A stretch of DNA of 64,000 nucleotides from Paeniglutamicibacter psychrophenolicus (GCF_017876575.1 NZ_JAGIOE010000001.1:2604001-2668000); one strand, 5' to 3'. Counted from the first letter of the stretch, positions 35,630 through 44,744 are shown. Translations and numbers: made by a program. The notes: generated by a model from the sequence alone, not told the origin.

Positions 35630-36841
35630 TCAGCCACCCAGCTTTGCGGTGAGCAGGGACAGCCGTCGGGACGCCTCGATGAGGAGCTCCGGCTTCTTGC
35701 AGAAGGCAAAGCGCATCAAGGTGCGGGTGCGCTCTGCGGCCTCTTCATGGCAGAAGACGGACAACGGGATTCCTGCGACACCAATTTTTTCGGGCATTTG
35801 GCGTGCCAACTCCAAAGCGTTGTCAAAACCAAGGGGTGCCACGTCGGCGACGATGAAGTATGTTCCCTGCGGTCGGTAAACTGTCATGCCGGCCGATTCA
35901 AGGCCCTTGGCCAACACCTCGCTCCGATCACCAAGGTCCTTGGCGAAATCAGTAAAGAATCCGGTCTGGCTAGCCAATGCCTCGGCGACCGCCGGTTGGA
36001 ATGCCGTGCCGGAAGAGTAGCTGAGGAACTGCTTGACCGTTCGTACTGCAGCGATCAGCTCGGCCGGGCCAGTGGCCCATCCGACCTTCCAGCCGGTGAA
36101 CGAAAAGGTCTTGCCCACCGAGGAAATGGTGATGGTGCGATCCCAGGCACCCGGAAGGGTAGCGATAGGGATATGGGAAAAACCAAAAGTGAGGTGCTCG
36201 TAGACCTCATCCGAGACGATGAGGCAATCGTGCTGTTTGGCCAAGGCCACGATCTCAGCGAGCAGCTCCCGGCCGAAGGCGGCACCGGTGGGATTATGTG
36301 GGTTGTTCAACACCACCACCCGTGTGCGCGCGTTGAACGACTTGCGGAGTTCCGTGAGGCCTGGCTGGAAATCCGGCGCGTTGAGCGCGACAGTCTTGTG
36401 GACTCCGCCAGCCAAGCCGATGGTTGCACCGTAGGAGTCGTAGTACGGCTCAAAGGTGATGACCTCGTCTCCGGGCTTCACGAAAGCCAGAATGGCCGCG
36501 GCGATCGCTTCGGTGGCACCAGTGGTGACGACCACTTCGTTCTCGGGGTTGACGTCCAACCCGTAGAACCGTTTCTGGTGATCCGAGATGGCCATGCGGA
36601 GGGGGAGTATTCCGGAACCCGGGGCATATTGGTTAAGGTGCCCTGAAATACCTTGGGCAGCCATGGCCTTGAAGACTCCAGGCCCGTCGGTGTCGGGGAA
36701 TCCTTGTCCCAGGTTGATGGCCTGGTGCTTCGCAGCGAGGGCGGTGATCTCCTCGAAGATGGTGACACCAAGATCACCGTTGGGGGAGAGTAGGTTGGCG
36801 CCAGCAGCCATGCGCTGCCAAGGAAATTCGAATAGGGGCAT
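35630..36841 (-). CDS. Class I/II pyridoxal-phosphate aminotransferase
   Basis: A fold-type I aminotransferase of 403 residues. INLGQGFPDTDGP is the N-terminal substrate-binding loop, NNPHNPTGAAFG, VSDEVYEHLTF and the PLP-lysine segment SSVGKTFSFTGWKVGW are all present. It is close to the DapC/kynurenine-oxoglutarate/methionine group; succinyl-diaminopimelate, glutamine or aromatic substrates are all possible. It is divergent from coaD across 117 bp and begins an operon with the spermidine-synthase-like gene. Confidence 0.88.
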   Translation of the reverse strand: MPLFEFPWQRMAAGANLLSPNGDLGVTIFEEITALAAKHQAINLGQGFPDTDGPGVFKAMAAQGISGHLNQYAPGSGILPLRMAISDHQKRFYGLDVNPENEVVVTTGATEAIAAAILAFVKPGDEVITFEPYYDSYGATIGLAGGVHKTVALNAPDFQPGLTELRKSFNARTRVVVLNNPHNPTGAAFGRELLAEIVALAKQHDCLIVSDEVYEHLTFGFSHIPIATLPGAWDRTITISSVGKTFSFTGWKVGWATGPAELIAAVRTVKQFLSYSSGTAFQPAVAEALASQTGFFTDFAKDLGDRSEVLAKGLESAGMTVYRPQGTYFIVADVAPLGFDNALELARQMPEKIGVAGIPLSVFCHEEAAERTRTLMRFAFCKKPELLIEASRRLSLLTAKLGG

Positions 36842-36958
36842 GCCCCTATTATCCCGTCATCGACCGGCCCCGTGGGCAACCCACCGGTAAACGACACGTT
36901 GTGTCAACAAACCATTGGAAGCAACTGTGCCTATAGCCGAGTTGATAGATTGCAAGGT

Positions 36959-37435
36959 ATGCGTCGAGCCGTCTGCCCCGGGTCATTTGACCCCATCCAT
37001 AATGGTCATGTTGAGATCATTGCCCGTGCCAGCAACCTCTTTGACGAGGTTATCGTGGCGGTGTCAACCAACTATGCCAAGAAATATCGTTTCGAACCCG
37101 AGGAACGCCTCGAAATGGTTCGGGAAACGATTGGGGGTCTGCGTGGCGTCAGCGTTGAGCCAATGGGTGATGGACTGCTCGCCGATTTTTGCAAGCTGCA
37201 CGGGGCCGACGCGATCGTCAAGGGCCTTCGATCCACCGTTGACTACCAGTATGAGACCCCCATGGCAGTTATGAACCGCCACCTGACCGGCGTCGAAACG
37301 GTGTTCTTGGCCGCCGATAATCGCTATACGCATCTGTCGTCTTCCTTGTTGAAAGAAGTTGAATCCCTCGGTGGTGACGTGGCTGATTACTTGCCACGAA
37401 CCGTCCTCAAGAGACTTCGAAGTAGCTCACAATAG
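36959..37435 (+). CDS. coaD: Phosphopantetheine adenylyltransferase
   Basis: It transfers AMP from ATP to 4'-phosphopantetheine in coenzyme A synthesis. The protein has 158 residues, the normal length. The nucleotidyltransferase HxGH motif is in CPGSFDPIHNGHVEII, YRFEPEERLEMV follows, GLRSTVDYQYETPMAVMNR is the pantetheine site (GLRS motif) and THLSSSLLKEV is the ISSS-like motif. ATG 36959 has AAGG just upstream; longer open stretches upstream are not conserved. In most related genomes yceD-rpmF-rnc follow within a few hundred bases; here a 14-kb wall-polymer block is interposed. Confidence 0.95.
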   Translation: MRRAVCPGSFDPIHNGHVEIIARASNLFDEVIVAVSTNYAKKYRFEPEERLEMVRETIGGLRGVSVEPMGDGLLADFCKLHGADAIVKGLRSTVDYQYETPMAVMNRHLTGVETVFLAADNRYTHLSSSLLKEVESLGGDVADYLPRTVLKRLRSSSQ

Positions 37436-37484
37436 GCCCAAATGGTTTCGATGTTTATGCATTGGATGACGTAAAGTCGAAGGC

Positions 37485-38381
37485 ATGACTCAAAGTAGGC
37501 GTGTAATTAAGGCCGTTATCCCTGCGGCAGGTTTGGGGACGCGTTTCCTGCCGGCGACCAAGGCAATGCCCAAGGAAATGCTGCCTGTCGTTGACCAGCC
37601 AGCCATTCAATATGTTGTAGCAGAGGCGTCGAAGGCCGGACTCACCGATGTACTGATGATTACCGGGCGAAACAAGCGCGCGCTGGAAGATCACTTTGAC
37701 CGGGTACCGTCCCTGGAAGCAACGCTCGAGGCCAAGGGTGACACCGAGAAGCTGCAGCAGGTGCAGGGCGCCACGGCTCTCGGTGATATCCACTACATCC
37801 GACAGCGTGATCCGAAGGGGCTCGGACACGCCGTCCTCTGCGCCAAGCAGCATGTCGGTGACGAGGCCTTCGCGGTGTTGCTCGGTGATGACCTCATTGA
37901 CGAACGCGATGAGCTCCTCTCGATCATGATCGATGTGCAGGAGAAGACCGGTGGTTCCGTCATTGCGCTGATGGAAGTCGAACCGGCCCAAATCAGCGCC
38001 TATGGCTGTGCTGACGTCTCGGCCGTTGACGGGGAAGAGTACGTCAAGGTCAACGGGTTGGTGGAAAAGCCTGCTATTGAGGATGCCCCGTCAAACCTAG
38101 CGGTCATCGGGCGTTATGTTCTTCACCCGCGTGTTTTCGAGGTTCTCGAAGAGACGAAGCCAGGACGTGGTGACGAGATCCAGTTGACCGACGCGCTGGA
38201 GACCTTGGCCGTGGCGGATGGCCCGGGCAGTGGCGTTCACGCGGTAGTCTTCCGCGGTCGCCGCTACGACACGGGCGACAAGCTGAGCTACCTTCAAGCG
38301 GTTATTTCCTTGGCAACCGAACGGACGGACATAGGTCCGGAACTTCTTCCATGGCTCAAGGACTTCGTCGCCGGGCGCTAG
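37485..38381 (+). CDS. galU: UTP--glucose-1-phosphate uridylyltransferase
   Basis: It makes UDP-glucose for envelope polysaccharides. The protein has 298 residues. IPAAGLGTRFLPATKAMPKEMLPVVD is the nucleotide-binding start (shown as AAGLGTRFLP and KEMLPVVD). GLGHAVLCAKQHVGDEAFAVLLGDDL and VEKPAIEDAPSNLAVIGRYVL carry the sugar-phosphate and metal sites in the family order. It opens the wall-polymer block. A terminator with a T-rich tail follows, so it may be a single transcription unit. Its product can feed GalE and the glycosyltransferases of the cluster. Confidence 0.95.
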   Translation: MTQSRRVIKAVIPAAGLGTRFLPATKAMPKEMLPVVDQPAIQYVVAEASKAGLTDVLMITGRNKRALEDHFDRVPSLEATLEAKGDTEKLQQVQGATALGDIHYIRQRDPKGLGHAVLCAKQHVGDEAFAVLLGDDLIDERDELLSIMIDVQEKTGGSVIALMEVEPAQISAYGCADVSAVDGEEYVKVNGLVEKPAIEDAPSNLAVIGRYVLHPRVFEVLEETKPGRGDEIQLTDALETLAVADGPGSGVHAVVFRGRRYDTGDKLSYLQAVISLATERTDIGPELLPWLKDFVAGR

Positions 38382-38395
38382 GATTCTTGTAGTTG

Positions 38396-38444
38396 GCAAG
38401 GCTAACCCAGCATCCTCACAGGGGTGTTGGTTAGCCTTGCTTTG
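38396..38444 (+). terminator. galU terminator
   Basis: An 11-bp stem GCAAGGCTAAC / GTTAGCCTTGC with a 23-nt loop that can itself pair partly, followed by TTTGTTTGT. One of the few terminators in the window with a clear T-rich tail. Confidence 0.75.
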
Positions 38445-38521
38445 TTTGTGCGAAAGTTGTCGACCGAAACATTGCCTCGAGTCGTCCAAGGCTTCTCGTT
38501 CCGGTTTTATGGAGACGTTGA

Positions 38522-39577
38522 TTGACTGACAATAGAGAATTTGAAGGCGGTTACCTACCGCGGCGGCTGGCCCGTCGAAAGAAACGTACAGGCCTTGTTG
38601 TGCTTCTGGGCGCGATTGCCGTGGTGGTCGTGGCGGCGGTTGTGGCCAGCACCTACCTGGGTAGCCTTGCCCAGACGTTTGACAACAAAACGCAGGTTAT
38701 TGCCGAGGCTTTTCCTGACGAAGAGACGCGCCCGATCAAGAACCCAGATGACGGTTCCTTGAATTTTCTGTTGCTGGGCGTCGACCACGGCGCAGACGGC
38801 AGTGAAACGTCCGACCTGCTTCAGGGCGGTGGCACGGATCAGCGGTCAGACTCGATGATGCTGATGCACATTCCGGAGGATCGCAAGGGCGTCTACGTGA
38901 TGTCGATCGTGCGGGACCTCTACACCGACATCCCTGGGTATGGACGCCAAAAAATCAATGCCTCCATGGCGCTCGGTGGGGTCCCCCTCGTGGTTCAAAC
39001 GATCGAAGGCATGCTGGATACCAAGATCGACCACGTGGCCATGATTGACTTCGATGGCTTCAAGGAACTTACAACAGCACTTGGCGGAGTCACAGTTCAC
39101 AACGACATCGAGTTCTACTCGACAGACAGCAAAAAGTACTTTTACCCTGTGGGTGATGTCGTCCTCAAGGGAAATCAAGCTTTAAGATTCGTCCGCGAAA
39201 GAAAGCCCTTCGTCGACGGAGACTACCAACGAGTGAAAAACCAGCAGAAATTTATCAAGGCTGTCATGAACGGATTGCTGTCCAAAGACACCTTGACCAA
39301 TCCAGCTACGGTCTATGAGGTCATTGACAAGATATCCCCATATCTGTCGCTGGATGATGGTTTTGATGCGGCAACAGCCGCTGGACTGGGGCTTCAGTTG
39401 AAAGACCTGCGAGCTCCCAACATCGAAATGTTCACGTTGCCAACAGCCGGAAGCAGTACGTCTCCTAGCGGGGAATCGATCGAACTGCGAGATGAAAAGG
39501 CCATTGAGGAGATCGGTAAGGCGCTCCGAACTGACACCCTTAAGACTTACTTGGACAGCGCAAACTTAGAGCACTGA
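38522..39577 (+). CDS. LCP (LytR-CpsA-Psr) family wall-polymer ligase, copy 2
   Basis: A 351-residue membrane-anchored ligase, paralogous to the LCP at 30045. The Arg/Lys-rich N-terminus RRLARRKKRTG is followed by one transmembrane helix (LVVLLGAIAVVVVAAVVAS). The extracellular catalytic domain has LLLGVDHG, RSDSMMLMHIP, SIVRDLYTDIPGYGRQKINAS, and FVRERKPFVDGDYQRVKNQQ. The start is TTG at 38522 with GGAG seven bases upstream. Being directly upstream of the TagGH-type exporter, it probably attaches that polymer to peptidoglycan. Codons become somewhat more A/T-rich towards its end. Confidence 0.93.
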   Translation: MTDNREFEGGYLPRRLARRKKRTGLVVLLGAIAVVVVAAVVASTYLGSLAQTFDNKTQVIAEAFPDEETRPIKNPDDGSLNFLLLGVDHGADGSETSDLLQGGGTDQRSDSMMLMHIPEDRKGVYVMSIVRDLYTDIPGYGRQKINASMALGGVPLVVQTIEGMLDTKIDHVAMIDFDGFKELTTALGGVTVHNDIEFYSTDSKKYFYPVGDVVLKGNQALRFVRERKPFVDGDYQRVKNQQKFIKAVMNGLLSKDTLTNPATVYEVIDKISPYLSLDDGFDAATAAGLGLQLKDLRAPNIEMFTLPTAGSSTSPSGESIELRDEKAIEEIGKALRTDTLKTYLDSANLEH

Positions 39578-39711
39578 GCAGTGATGCGTAGATCACACAA
39601 CGTGAAATGGGACGATGCCAATCGGCCTTCAGTACGCGCATCTACTAGACTTCAATAGGTTCGCCGGCCAGAGCCGACGAGAAAACCGTGATCAACGAGG
39701 TAACGAAAACT

Positions 39712-40560
39712 ATGACAGCTGCCGAATATGCGGCGCAGTACGGCCTGAACAGGGTCGGTGCTCGCCCGAGCCTGGTGAGCTATCTGAAACAGGCTTGGGG
39801 CCGGCGCGACTTCGCCTATGAACTCGCCAAAAGCCGTGTCCAATCGGAGAACCAACGAAACCGCCTCGGCATGTTGTGGGTAGTCATCAAGCCAACGATG
39901 AATGCGCTCATGTATGGGTTTATCTTCGGAATCCTGCAGGGCGGGAGCCGAGGTCATGATTTTCCCGTTTACGTCGTGATTGGCGTATTCCTCTTTGAGT
40001 TTTTTTCGGGATCCTTATCCACTGGAGCAAAGGCTATTACCGGGAATGCGGCGTTGGTGCAATCGCTGGCTTTCCCGCGTATCACACTAGTGATTTCCGC
40101 AGTAATCCAGCAATTCTTGACCCTGGTCCCCATGGTTGTAGTCATGTACGTGTACTGCATGATCTTGGGAACATATCCACGTTGGAGCTGGCTGATGATC
40201 GTTCCCATGTTGGTTATGTTCACTATGTTCAACACCGGCATGGCCTTGATTTGTGCTCGGTTGACCGTGCACATTCGTGATTTCACGCAGATTCTTCCGT
40301 TGATTACGCGGATGCTCTTCTTCACCTCCGGCGTGCTCTTCCCCGTCGAGAAGGTCCTGAATGCATTCCCTTTCCTCGTGCGGATGTTTGATTTCCATCC
40401 GATCTATCAGGCACTTCAGGTTGCTCGCGGATCCATCATGAATGGTGTGGAGTACCCGTCGTTCTATTGGATTGTCATGGCAATCTGGGCCGTGGTCGCC
40501 CTCGTTGGCGGCACCATCTACTTTTGGGCTGCTGAGGAGCGTTATGGTCGAGTTGACTAG
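39712..40560 (+). CDS. ABC-2 type polymer export permease (TagG/Wzm-like)
   Basis: A membrane subunit of about 282 residues for exporting a lipid-linked teichoic-acid-like or O-antigen-like polymer. A cytoplasmic N-terminal amphipathic segment (RDFAYELAKSRVQSENQRNRLGMLW) is the gate-helix signature of TagG/Wzm proteins. About six membrane helices follow, including FFSGSLSTGAKAITGNAALV and TRMLFFTSGVLFPVEKVL, where the latter is the usual loop before the last helices. The start may be GTG 39688 or ATG 39712; GAGG lies 11 nt before the latter. The 3' end overlaps the ATPase gene by 17 nt. Confidence 0.88.
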   Translation: MTAAEYAAQYGLNRVGARPSLVSYLKQAWGRRDFAYELAKSRVQSENQRNRLGMLWVVIKPTMNALMYGFIFGILQGGSRGHDFPVYVVIGVFLFEFFSGSLSTGAKAITGNAALVQSLAFPRITLVISAVIQQFLTLVPMVVVMYVYCMILGTYPRWSWLMIVPMLVMFTMFNTGMALICARLTVHIRDFTQILPLITRMLFFTSGVLFPVEKVLNAFPFLVRMFDFHPIYQALQVARGSIMNGVEYPSFYWIVMAIWAVVALVGGTIYFWAAEERYGRVD

Positions 40561-41407
40561 TTTTGATGATCTGATCAATCCCCGCTTACATGGCAAGTTC
40601 GAGCCTGAGCCCGTATACGATGTGCCGTCCGAAGCCCCTTCGGAGAAAGCATCGATTGCGTTGGACGAGACTCGTACCCCCGTGGTCATTGTCGATAACC
40701 TTCACGTCAAATACCAGGTCTACTCGAGCGGAAAATCGGTGGGAGCAGCGGGCGCCAAGCGCCTCCTGCAGTCGTCAACTCGCGGCATCCGTGAAGTCCA
40801 CGCCGTGAAGGGCGTCTCTTTCGTGGCATACGAAAATGAGTCAATCGGCGTGATTGGCTCGAATGGTTCAGGCAAGTCGACGCTGATGCGTACGATCACC
40901 GGGCTTACCACGCCTGCGGAGGGGTCTGTTTATGCTTCGTCCCGTCCAAATATGTTGGGCGTCGGCGCGGCATTGATTCCGGATCTCTCCGGGGACAAGA
41001 ACATCATGCTTGGCGGCCTGGCGCTCGGTTACAACCGCCAGGAAATCAATGAGATGCGCGAAGACATCACCAAGTTCGCAGAACTTGAGGAATTCATTGA
41101 CTTGCCCATGCGCACGTACAGCTCCGGTATGTCGGCTCGATTGAAGTTCGCCATCGCGGCTTCAAAACAGCACGACATCCTCATCGTTGATGAGGCCTTG
41201 GCGGTCGGCGATGCGCGCTTCCGGAAGCGCAGCGAGGCAAAGATCCGCGAGATTCGCGAAAACGCGGGAACGATCTTTCTGGTTTCCCACTCCATGAATT
41301 CAATCTTGGATACCTGCAATCGCGTGATCTGGATTGAGAAGGGTGTCCTGATGATGGACGGGGATTCCAAGACCGTCGTCGACGCCTACAAGGCCAAAAA
41401 GAAGTGA
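40544..41407 (+). CDS. ABC polymer exporter ATPase (TagH/Wzt-like)
   Basis: The ATP-binding subunit paired with the upstream permease, 287 residues. After an acidic, probably disordered N-terminal extension of about 45 residues come Walker A (IGVIGSNGSGKSTLMRT), the Q-loop region, the signature (YSSGMSARLKFAIA) and Walker B (DILIVDEALAVGD), then the H-loop (FLVSHSMNSI). It stops soon after the nucleotide-binding domain, so it lacks the carbohydrate-recognition C-terminal domain of Wzt from O9a-type systems; this fits teichoic-acid type exporters. ATG 40544 overlaps the permease end. The next gene overlaps as GTGA. Confidence 0.92.
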   Translation: MVELTSFDDLINPRLHGKFEPEPVYDVPSEAPSEKASIALDETRTPVVIVDNLHVKYQVYSSGKSVGAAGAKRLLQSSTRGIREVHAVKGVSFVAYENESIGVIGSNGSGKSTLMRTITGLTTPAEGSVYASSRPNMLGVGAALIPDLSGDKNIMLGGLALGYNRQEINEMREDITKFAELEEFIDLPMRTYSSGMSARLKFAIAASKQHDILIVDEALAVGDARFRKRSEAKIREIRENAGTIFLVSHSMNSILDTCNRVIWIEKGVLMMDGDSKTVVDAYKAKKK

Positions 41408-42450
41408 CTGCAGCAAGGGCCTTGGGAGTTTCCTATGTGATGCCGGTGCTTAACGAAGCAGGGTACCTACGAGATGCCGTCGTCAGCGTGCTTGGCCAGG
41501 ATTATGCCGGCGACAAGGAAATCGTCCTGGCACTTGGCCCCAGCACCGATTCCACTGACGATGTCGCTGCGGCGTTGGCAGCCGAAGACTCCAGGGTCAA
41601 GCTGGTCCATAACCCCCAGGGACGCACTCCGATAGGCCTGAATCTGGCCATAAAGGCCTCGCAGTACCCGATCGTGGTGCGCGTGGATGCCCACAGCGAA
41701 TTGACACCCTCGTACACGGCACGGGGAGTGGACACCATGTTTCGCGTGGATGCCCACGACGTCGGGGGACTCATGGACGCGAAGGGGAAGAATCCGCTCC
41801 AGCGTGCCATAGCCGCCGCATATCATTCGCCATGGGGACTGGGTGGTGCCGCGTATCACAGCGGTGCCCCGGAAGGTCCTGCCGAATCCGCCTACCTCGG
41901 TATTTTTCGCCGCGAGGTCTTTGACGAGGTCGGCTACTACGACGAGTCGCTGCACCGTGCCCAGGATTGGGAACTGTGCCTGCGCATTCGCCAAGCCGGT
42001 TACAAGGTATGGTTCGACCCTGAACTAGAGACCTCCTATTTCCCGCGCGACAAGTACAAGGCGCTGGGCGCGCAGTCGTATGCCTCCGGTGTCTGGCGGG
42101 GCGAGTTGTCACGTCGTTACCCGGACGGAAAATCGATCCGCCACGATCTTCCGCCGCTCATGGTTGTCGGGACCACTCTGGGTGCCGTTGCTTGGGTGAT
42201 TGACCCGTGGCTGACGGTGGAGGCACCCAATGCCGTGCGGGTCGCACTAAACCTGCTGAAACTCGCCCCGGTGGGATACGCGGGCCTAGTGGTTTTTGCG
42301 ACGCTGACCGGCAAACGAACCACCTTGAAGGAAAAGCTTTTGATGCTTGGCGTTTTCCCGACTATTCACTTCCCGTGGGCCGTTGGCTTCGTCAAAGGTC
42401 GTGTGTATGGTGCCCAAGGCACCTTGGACAGGGGGCGGGTGCGTTCATGA
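41404..42450 (+). CDS. Glycosyltransferase family 2 (ExoA-like)
   Basis: A 348-residue GT-A enzyme. SYVMPVLNEAGYLRDAVVSVLGQDY is the N-terminal donor-binding strand (given as VMPVLNEAGYL). The metal-binding DXD-type motif is in VVRVDAHSELTP, GGAAYHSGAP is near the acceptor site, and EVGYYDESLHRAQDWELCLRI contains the ED-like catalytic region. The last 100 residues contain two hydrophobic helices, so it is membrane-attached. It starts with GTG in a 4-nt overlap with the ABC ATPase and overlaps the next gene by ATGA. It probably adds a sugar to a lipid-linked polymer intermediate. Confidence 0.85.
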   Translation: MTAARALGVSYVMPVLNEAGYLRDAVVSVLGQDYAGDKEIVLALGPSTDSTDDVAAALAAEDSRVKLVHNPQGRTPIGLNLAIKASQYPIVVRVDAHSELTPSYTARGVDTMFRVDAHDVGGLMDAKGKNPLQRAIAAAYHSPWGLGGAAYHSGAPEGPAESAYLGIFRREVFDEVGYYDESLHRAQDWELCLRIRQAGYKVWFDPELETSYFPRDKYKALGAQSYASGVWRGELSRRYPDGKSIRHDLPPLMVVGTTLGAVAWVIDPWLTVEAPNAVRVALNLLKLAPVGYAGLVVFATLTGKRTTLKEKLLMLGVFPTIHFPWAVGFVKGRVYGAQGTLDRGRVRS

Positions 42451-43271
42451 ACAATGAAACCATCCGGCCCAGCAACCCGACGCTCGAGCAGCTACGCGCA
42501 GTGTGTCAGCCTCCCGAAGTCCGCGCCCGGCGCAATGCCGAGCACTGGACTGCGGAGCTCTACCTGCGCCACATCTCCATCTACTTGACGGCCGTCCTCG
42601 TGCGTACACGCATCAGCGCCAATGGCGTTACCGGGCTCATGATCCTGGCAGGTTGGCTTATGTCGGCGGCACTTCTGATCCCCGGTGTGTGGGGGCCGCT
42701 TTTGGCAGTGGTCCTGTCGCAGGTGCAGCTCTACTTCGACTGCAGCGATGGCGAAGTGGCCCGTTGGAGGGGCACCCAGTCTCCGCGCGGCATCTTCATC
42801 GACATGGTCGGCCACCACACCACCGAGGCCCTTATTCCCATAGCCTTGGGCTACCGAGTGTTCCTTGAGCTGCAGACGCAGGGTGCAGATGCAGCCCTGG
42901 CGTGGCCGACGCTCTTTGTTGCGGCGGTTCTTTCGGTTCTGCTGGTGCTGAACCGTTCCCAAAGCCTTATGGTGCATGCCGCTCGCAGCATGGCCGGGTT
43001 GGGCAAGCTCCCGGACACGGCCGAGGCACGCGCGGTGTCGCAGACCAGTCTGGTCGGAAAGCTGCGCTCCGCAGCCCGCTTCCTTCCCTTCCACAAGATG
43101 CTCCATGCTGTGGAACTCAGTCTCCTCATCTTGGTTCTTTCGGTAGTCTCGGCAATCGTTGGCGTTCCCGGTATCGCCGAGAAATGGATGCTATGGATCC
43201 TTTTGCCGGCAGTGGTCCTTGTGAACATCGGGCACTTTGTGGCGACCATGGCCTCGTCGCGGTTGCGGTGA
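42447..43271 (+). CDS. CDP-alcohol phosphotransferase with altered catalytic motif
   Basis: A polytopic membrane enzyme of 274 residues in the family that transfers a phospho-alcohol from CDP-alcohol to an acceptor (PgsA, PssA). The motif reads DCSDGEVARWRG then GIFIDMVGHHTTEA, which fits D-xx-DG-xx-AR-x8-G-xxx-D-xxx-[D], except that the last Asp is His. Around it are about five hydrophobic helices, for example ISANGVTGLMILAGWLMSAALLIPG region and LILVLSVVSAIVGVPG. In this cluster it may move a phospho-alcohol onto a sugar or lipid in the wall polymer. ATG 42447 overlaps the upstream stop; the open stretch further upstream belongs to the preceding GT2 gene. Confidence 0.82.
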   Translation: MNNETIRPSNPTLEQLRAVCQPPEVRARRNAEHWTAELYLRHISIYLTAVLVRTRISANGVTGLMILAGWLMSAALLIPGVWGPLLAVVLSQVQLYFDCSDGEVARWRGTQSPRGIFIDMVGHHTTEALIPIALGYRVFLELQTQGADAALAWPTLFVAAVLSVLLVLNRSQSLMVHAARSMAGLGKLPDTAEARAVSQTSLVGKLRSAARFLPFHKMLHAVELSLLILVLSVVSAIVGVPGIAEKWMLWILLPAVVLVNIGHFVATMASSRLR

Positions 43272-43275
43272 TCCA

Positions 43276-44169
43276 TTGAATACTTCATCAGGAAACTTGC
43301 CCATCGTTGGTGTCGTTGTGCTGACCATGGGAAATCGTCCCGAGGAGTTGGACCGGGCCCTCCGCAGCTTGCTTGGGCAACGCGACGTTCTGCTCGATGT
43401 CGTGGTTGTGGGAAACGGCTGGGATCCGTGCGGATTGCCCCCCAACGTCAAAGCGCACTTCCTTGAAGACAACCTCGGCATTCCGGCGGGTAGGAACGCC
43501 GGGGTTCCACTGGTTTCGGGGGAGTACCTGTGCTTCCTTGATGACGACTCTTGGTTTCTTGATGATGACTTCCTGGATGAGGCTATTTCCAGATTCAAGC
43601 TGCACCCAAAGATGGGGCTACTTCAGCCACGGATCACGGACCCTGAGCGAGACGATGATCCCACTCGCTGGATTCCACGCTTAAACAAGCGAACAGCCGA
43701 GGAGTCCAGTCGCGTCTTCCATGTGGGTGAAACCTGCCTGATGATGCCACGTTATATTTTCGATGAAACCGGAGGATGGGCAGGCGGATTCTGGTACGCC
43801 CATGAAGGAATCGAATTGGCTTGGCGTGTTTGGGATACAGGTCATCACGTTTGGTATGCCGGGGACATGAGAATTGGGCACCCGGTAGTCGATCCGCGAA
43901 GACACGAAGAATTCTATAGACTCAATGCCCGCAACCGAGTCTGGTTGGCCCGACGAAACCTGCATTGGCCCTTCAGCTGGTTGTACGTTTCGAGTTGGGC
44001 TTTGCTCGAGACTGCCCGGCTGCGCAAGGAACCCGGAGCTGTCCGACAGTACTTCAGTGGATGGCTCGCCGGTTGGCGCGAAGATCCTTGGTATTCAACC
44101 CCTCGCCCTAAACTTAAATGGGCGACTCATCTGAGGATGCTGCTGGCCGGCAGACCACCTGTTATCTAA
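43276..44169 (+). CDS. Glycosyltransferase family 2
   Basis: A GT-A fold enzyme of about 297 residues. VGVVVLTMGNRPEELDRALRSLL opens the donor domain (VVLTMGNRPEEL), NLGIPAGRNAGVPLVSGEYLCFLDDDSWFLDDD carries the metal-binding DDD (CFLDDDSWF), and a HEGIELAWRVWDTGH segment is the catalytic base region, as in rhamnosyl- and galactosyltransferases. No membrane helix is evident. The start is uncertain: TTG 43276 gives no overlap; a GTG at 43237 would overlap the CDP-alcohol gene by 35 nt. It shares a cluster with tagD. Donor unknown. Confidence 0.83.
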   Translation: MNTSSGNLPIVGVVVLTMGNRPEELDRALRSLLGQRDVLLDVVVVGNGWDPCGLPPNVKAHFLEDNLGIPAGRNAGVPLVSGEYLCFLDDDSWFLDDDFLDEAISRFKLHPKMGLLQPRITDPERDDDPTRWIPRLNKRTAEESSRVFHVGETCLMMPRYIFDETGGWAGGFWYAHEGIELAWRVWDTGHHVWYAGDMRIGHPVVDPRRHEEFYRLNARNRVWLARRNLHWPFSWLYVSSWALLETARLRKEPGAVRQYFSGWLAGWREDPWYSTPRPKLKWATHLRMLLAGRPPVI

Positions 44170-44222
44170 GACCCTTGAATTCTGCGCTTTCTGGCGCATC
44201 AAAGCAGCATATGGAGCTGAAC

Positions 44223-44684
44223 ATGGCAAAGACAGTCTTGACGTACGGTACCTTCGACCTCTTCCACATTGGACACTTGAACATCCTCAAGCGACTGAAG
44301 GAAAAGGGCGATCGCCTGATTGTCGGGGTATCTACCGACGAATTCAACGCCATCAAGGGAAAGAAGCCGATCGTTCCATTTGAACAGCGCATCGAGATCG
44401 TCAGGGCCATCCAATACGTTGATGAAGCCATTCCGGAAGATAACTGGGACCAGAAGCGCCTCGACATCGCCAAGTATGATGTTGACGTTTTTGGCATCGG
44501 CGAGGATTGGAAGGGCAAGTTCGACGACTTGGGCGACAAAGTTGAAGTTGTGTACCTACCACGCACTTCGGGTATTTCCACCACTGAATTGAAGCGCGTA
44601 CTGAGCGCATTTGATGAACGCCACGTCGCGAAGCTCAAGGACACCTTGGATAGCCTAAGCCAAATCGTCAAGGAACTGAGCTAG
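44223..44684 (+). CDS. tagD: Glycerol-3-phosphate cytidylyltransferase
   Basis: It makes CDP-glycerol from CTP and sn-glycerol 3-phosphate, the donor for glycerol-phosphate wall teichoic acid. The protein has 153 residues. VLTYGTFDLFHIGHLNIL holds the HxGH motif, KPIVPFEQRIEIV is conserved, and YLPRTSGISTTELKRVL is the RTxGISTT signature that marks TagD-type enzymes. ATG 44223 has GGAGC six bases upstream; the extra upstream residues in frame are not conserved. GpsA supplies its substrate. Its product is the expected donor for the CDP-glycerol transferase domains encoded downstream. Confidence 0.93.
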   Translation: MAKTVLTYGTFDLFHIGHLNILKRLKEKGDRLIVGVSTDEFNAIKGKKPIVPFEQRIEIVRAIQYVDEAIPEDNWDQKRLDIAKYDVDVFGIGEDWKGKFDDLGDKVEVVYLPRTSGISTTELKRVLSAFDERHVAKLKDTLDSLSQIVKELS

Positions 44685-44744
44685 CAGTCCAACGCCCACC
44701 TCGTCCGGGTCCCTCAGCGGTTTTGGGTGTTCCGGTGCATGTAA

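Noticed and set aside
36893-36905. Short inverted repeat GACACGTTGTGTC between the aminotransferase gene and coaD
   Set aside because: Only 5 bp per arm; too short to call an operator without conservation data.
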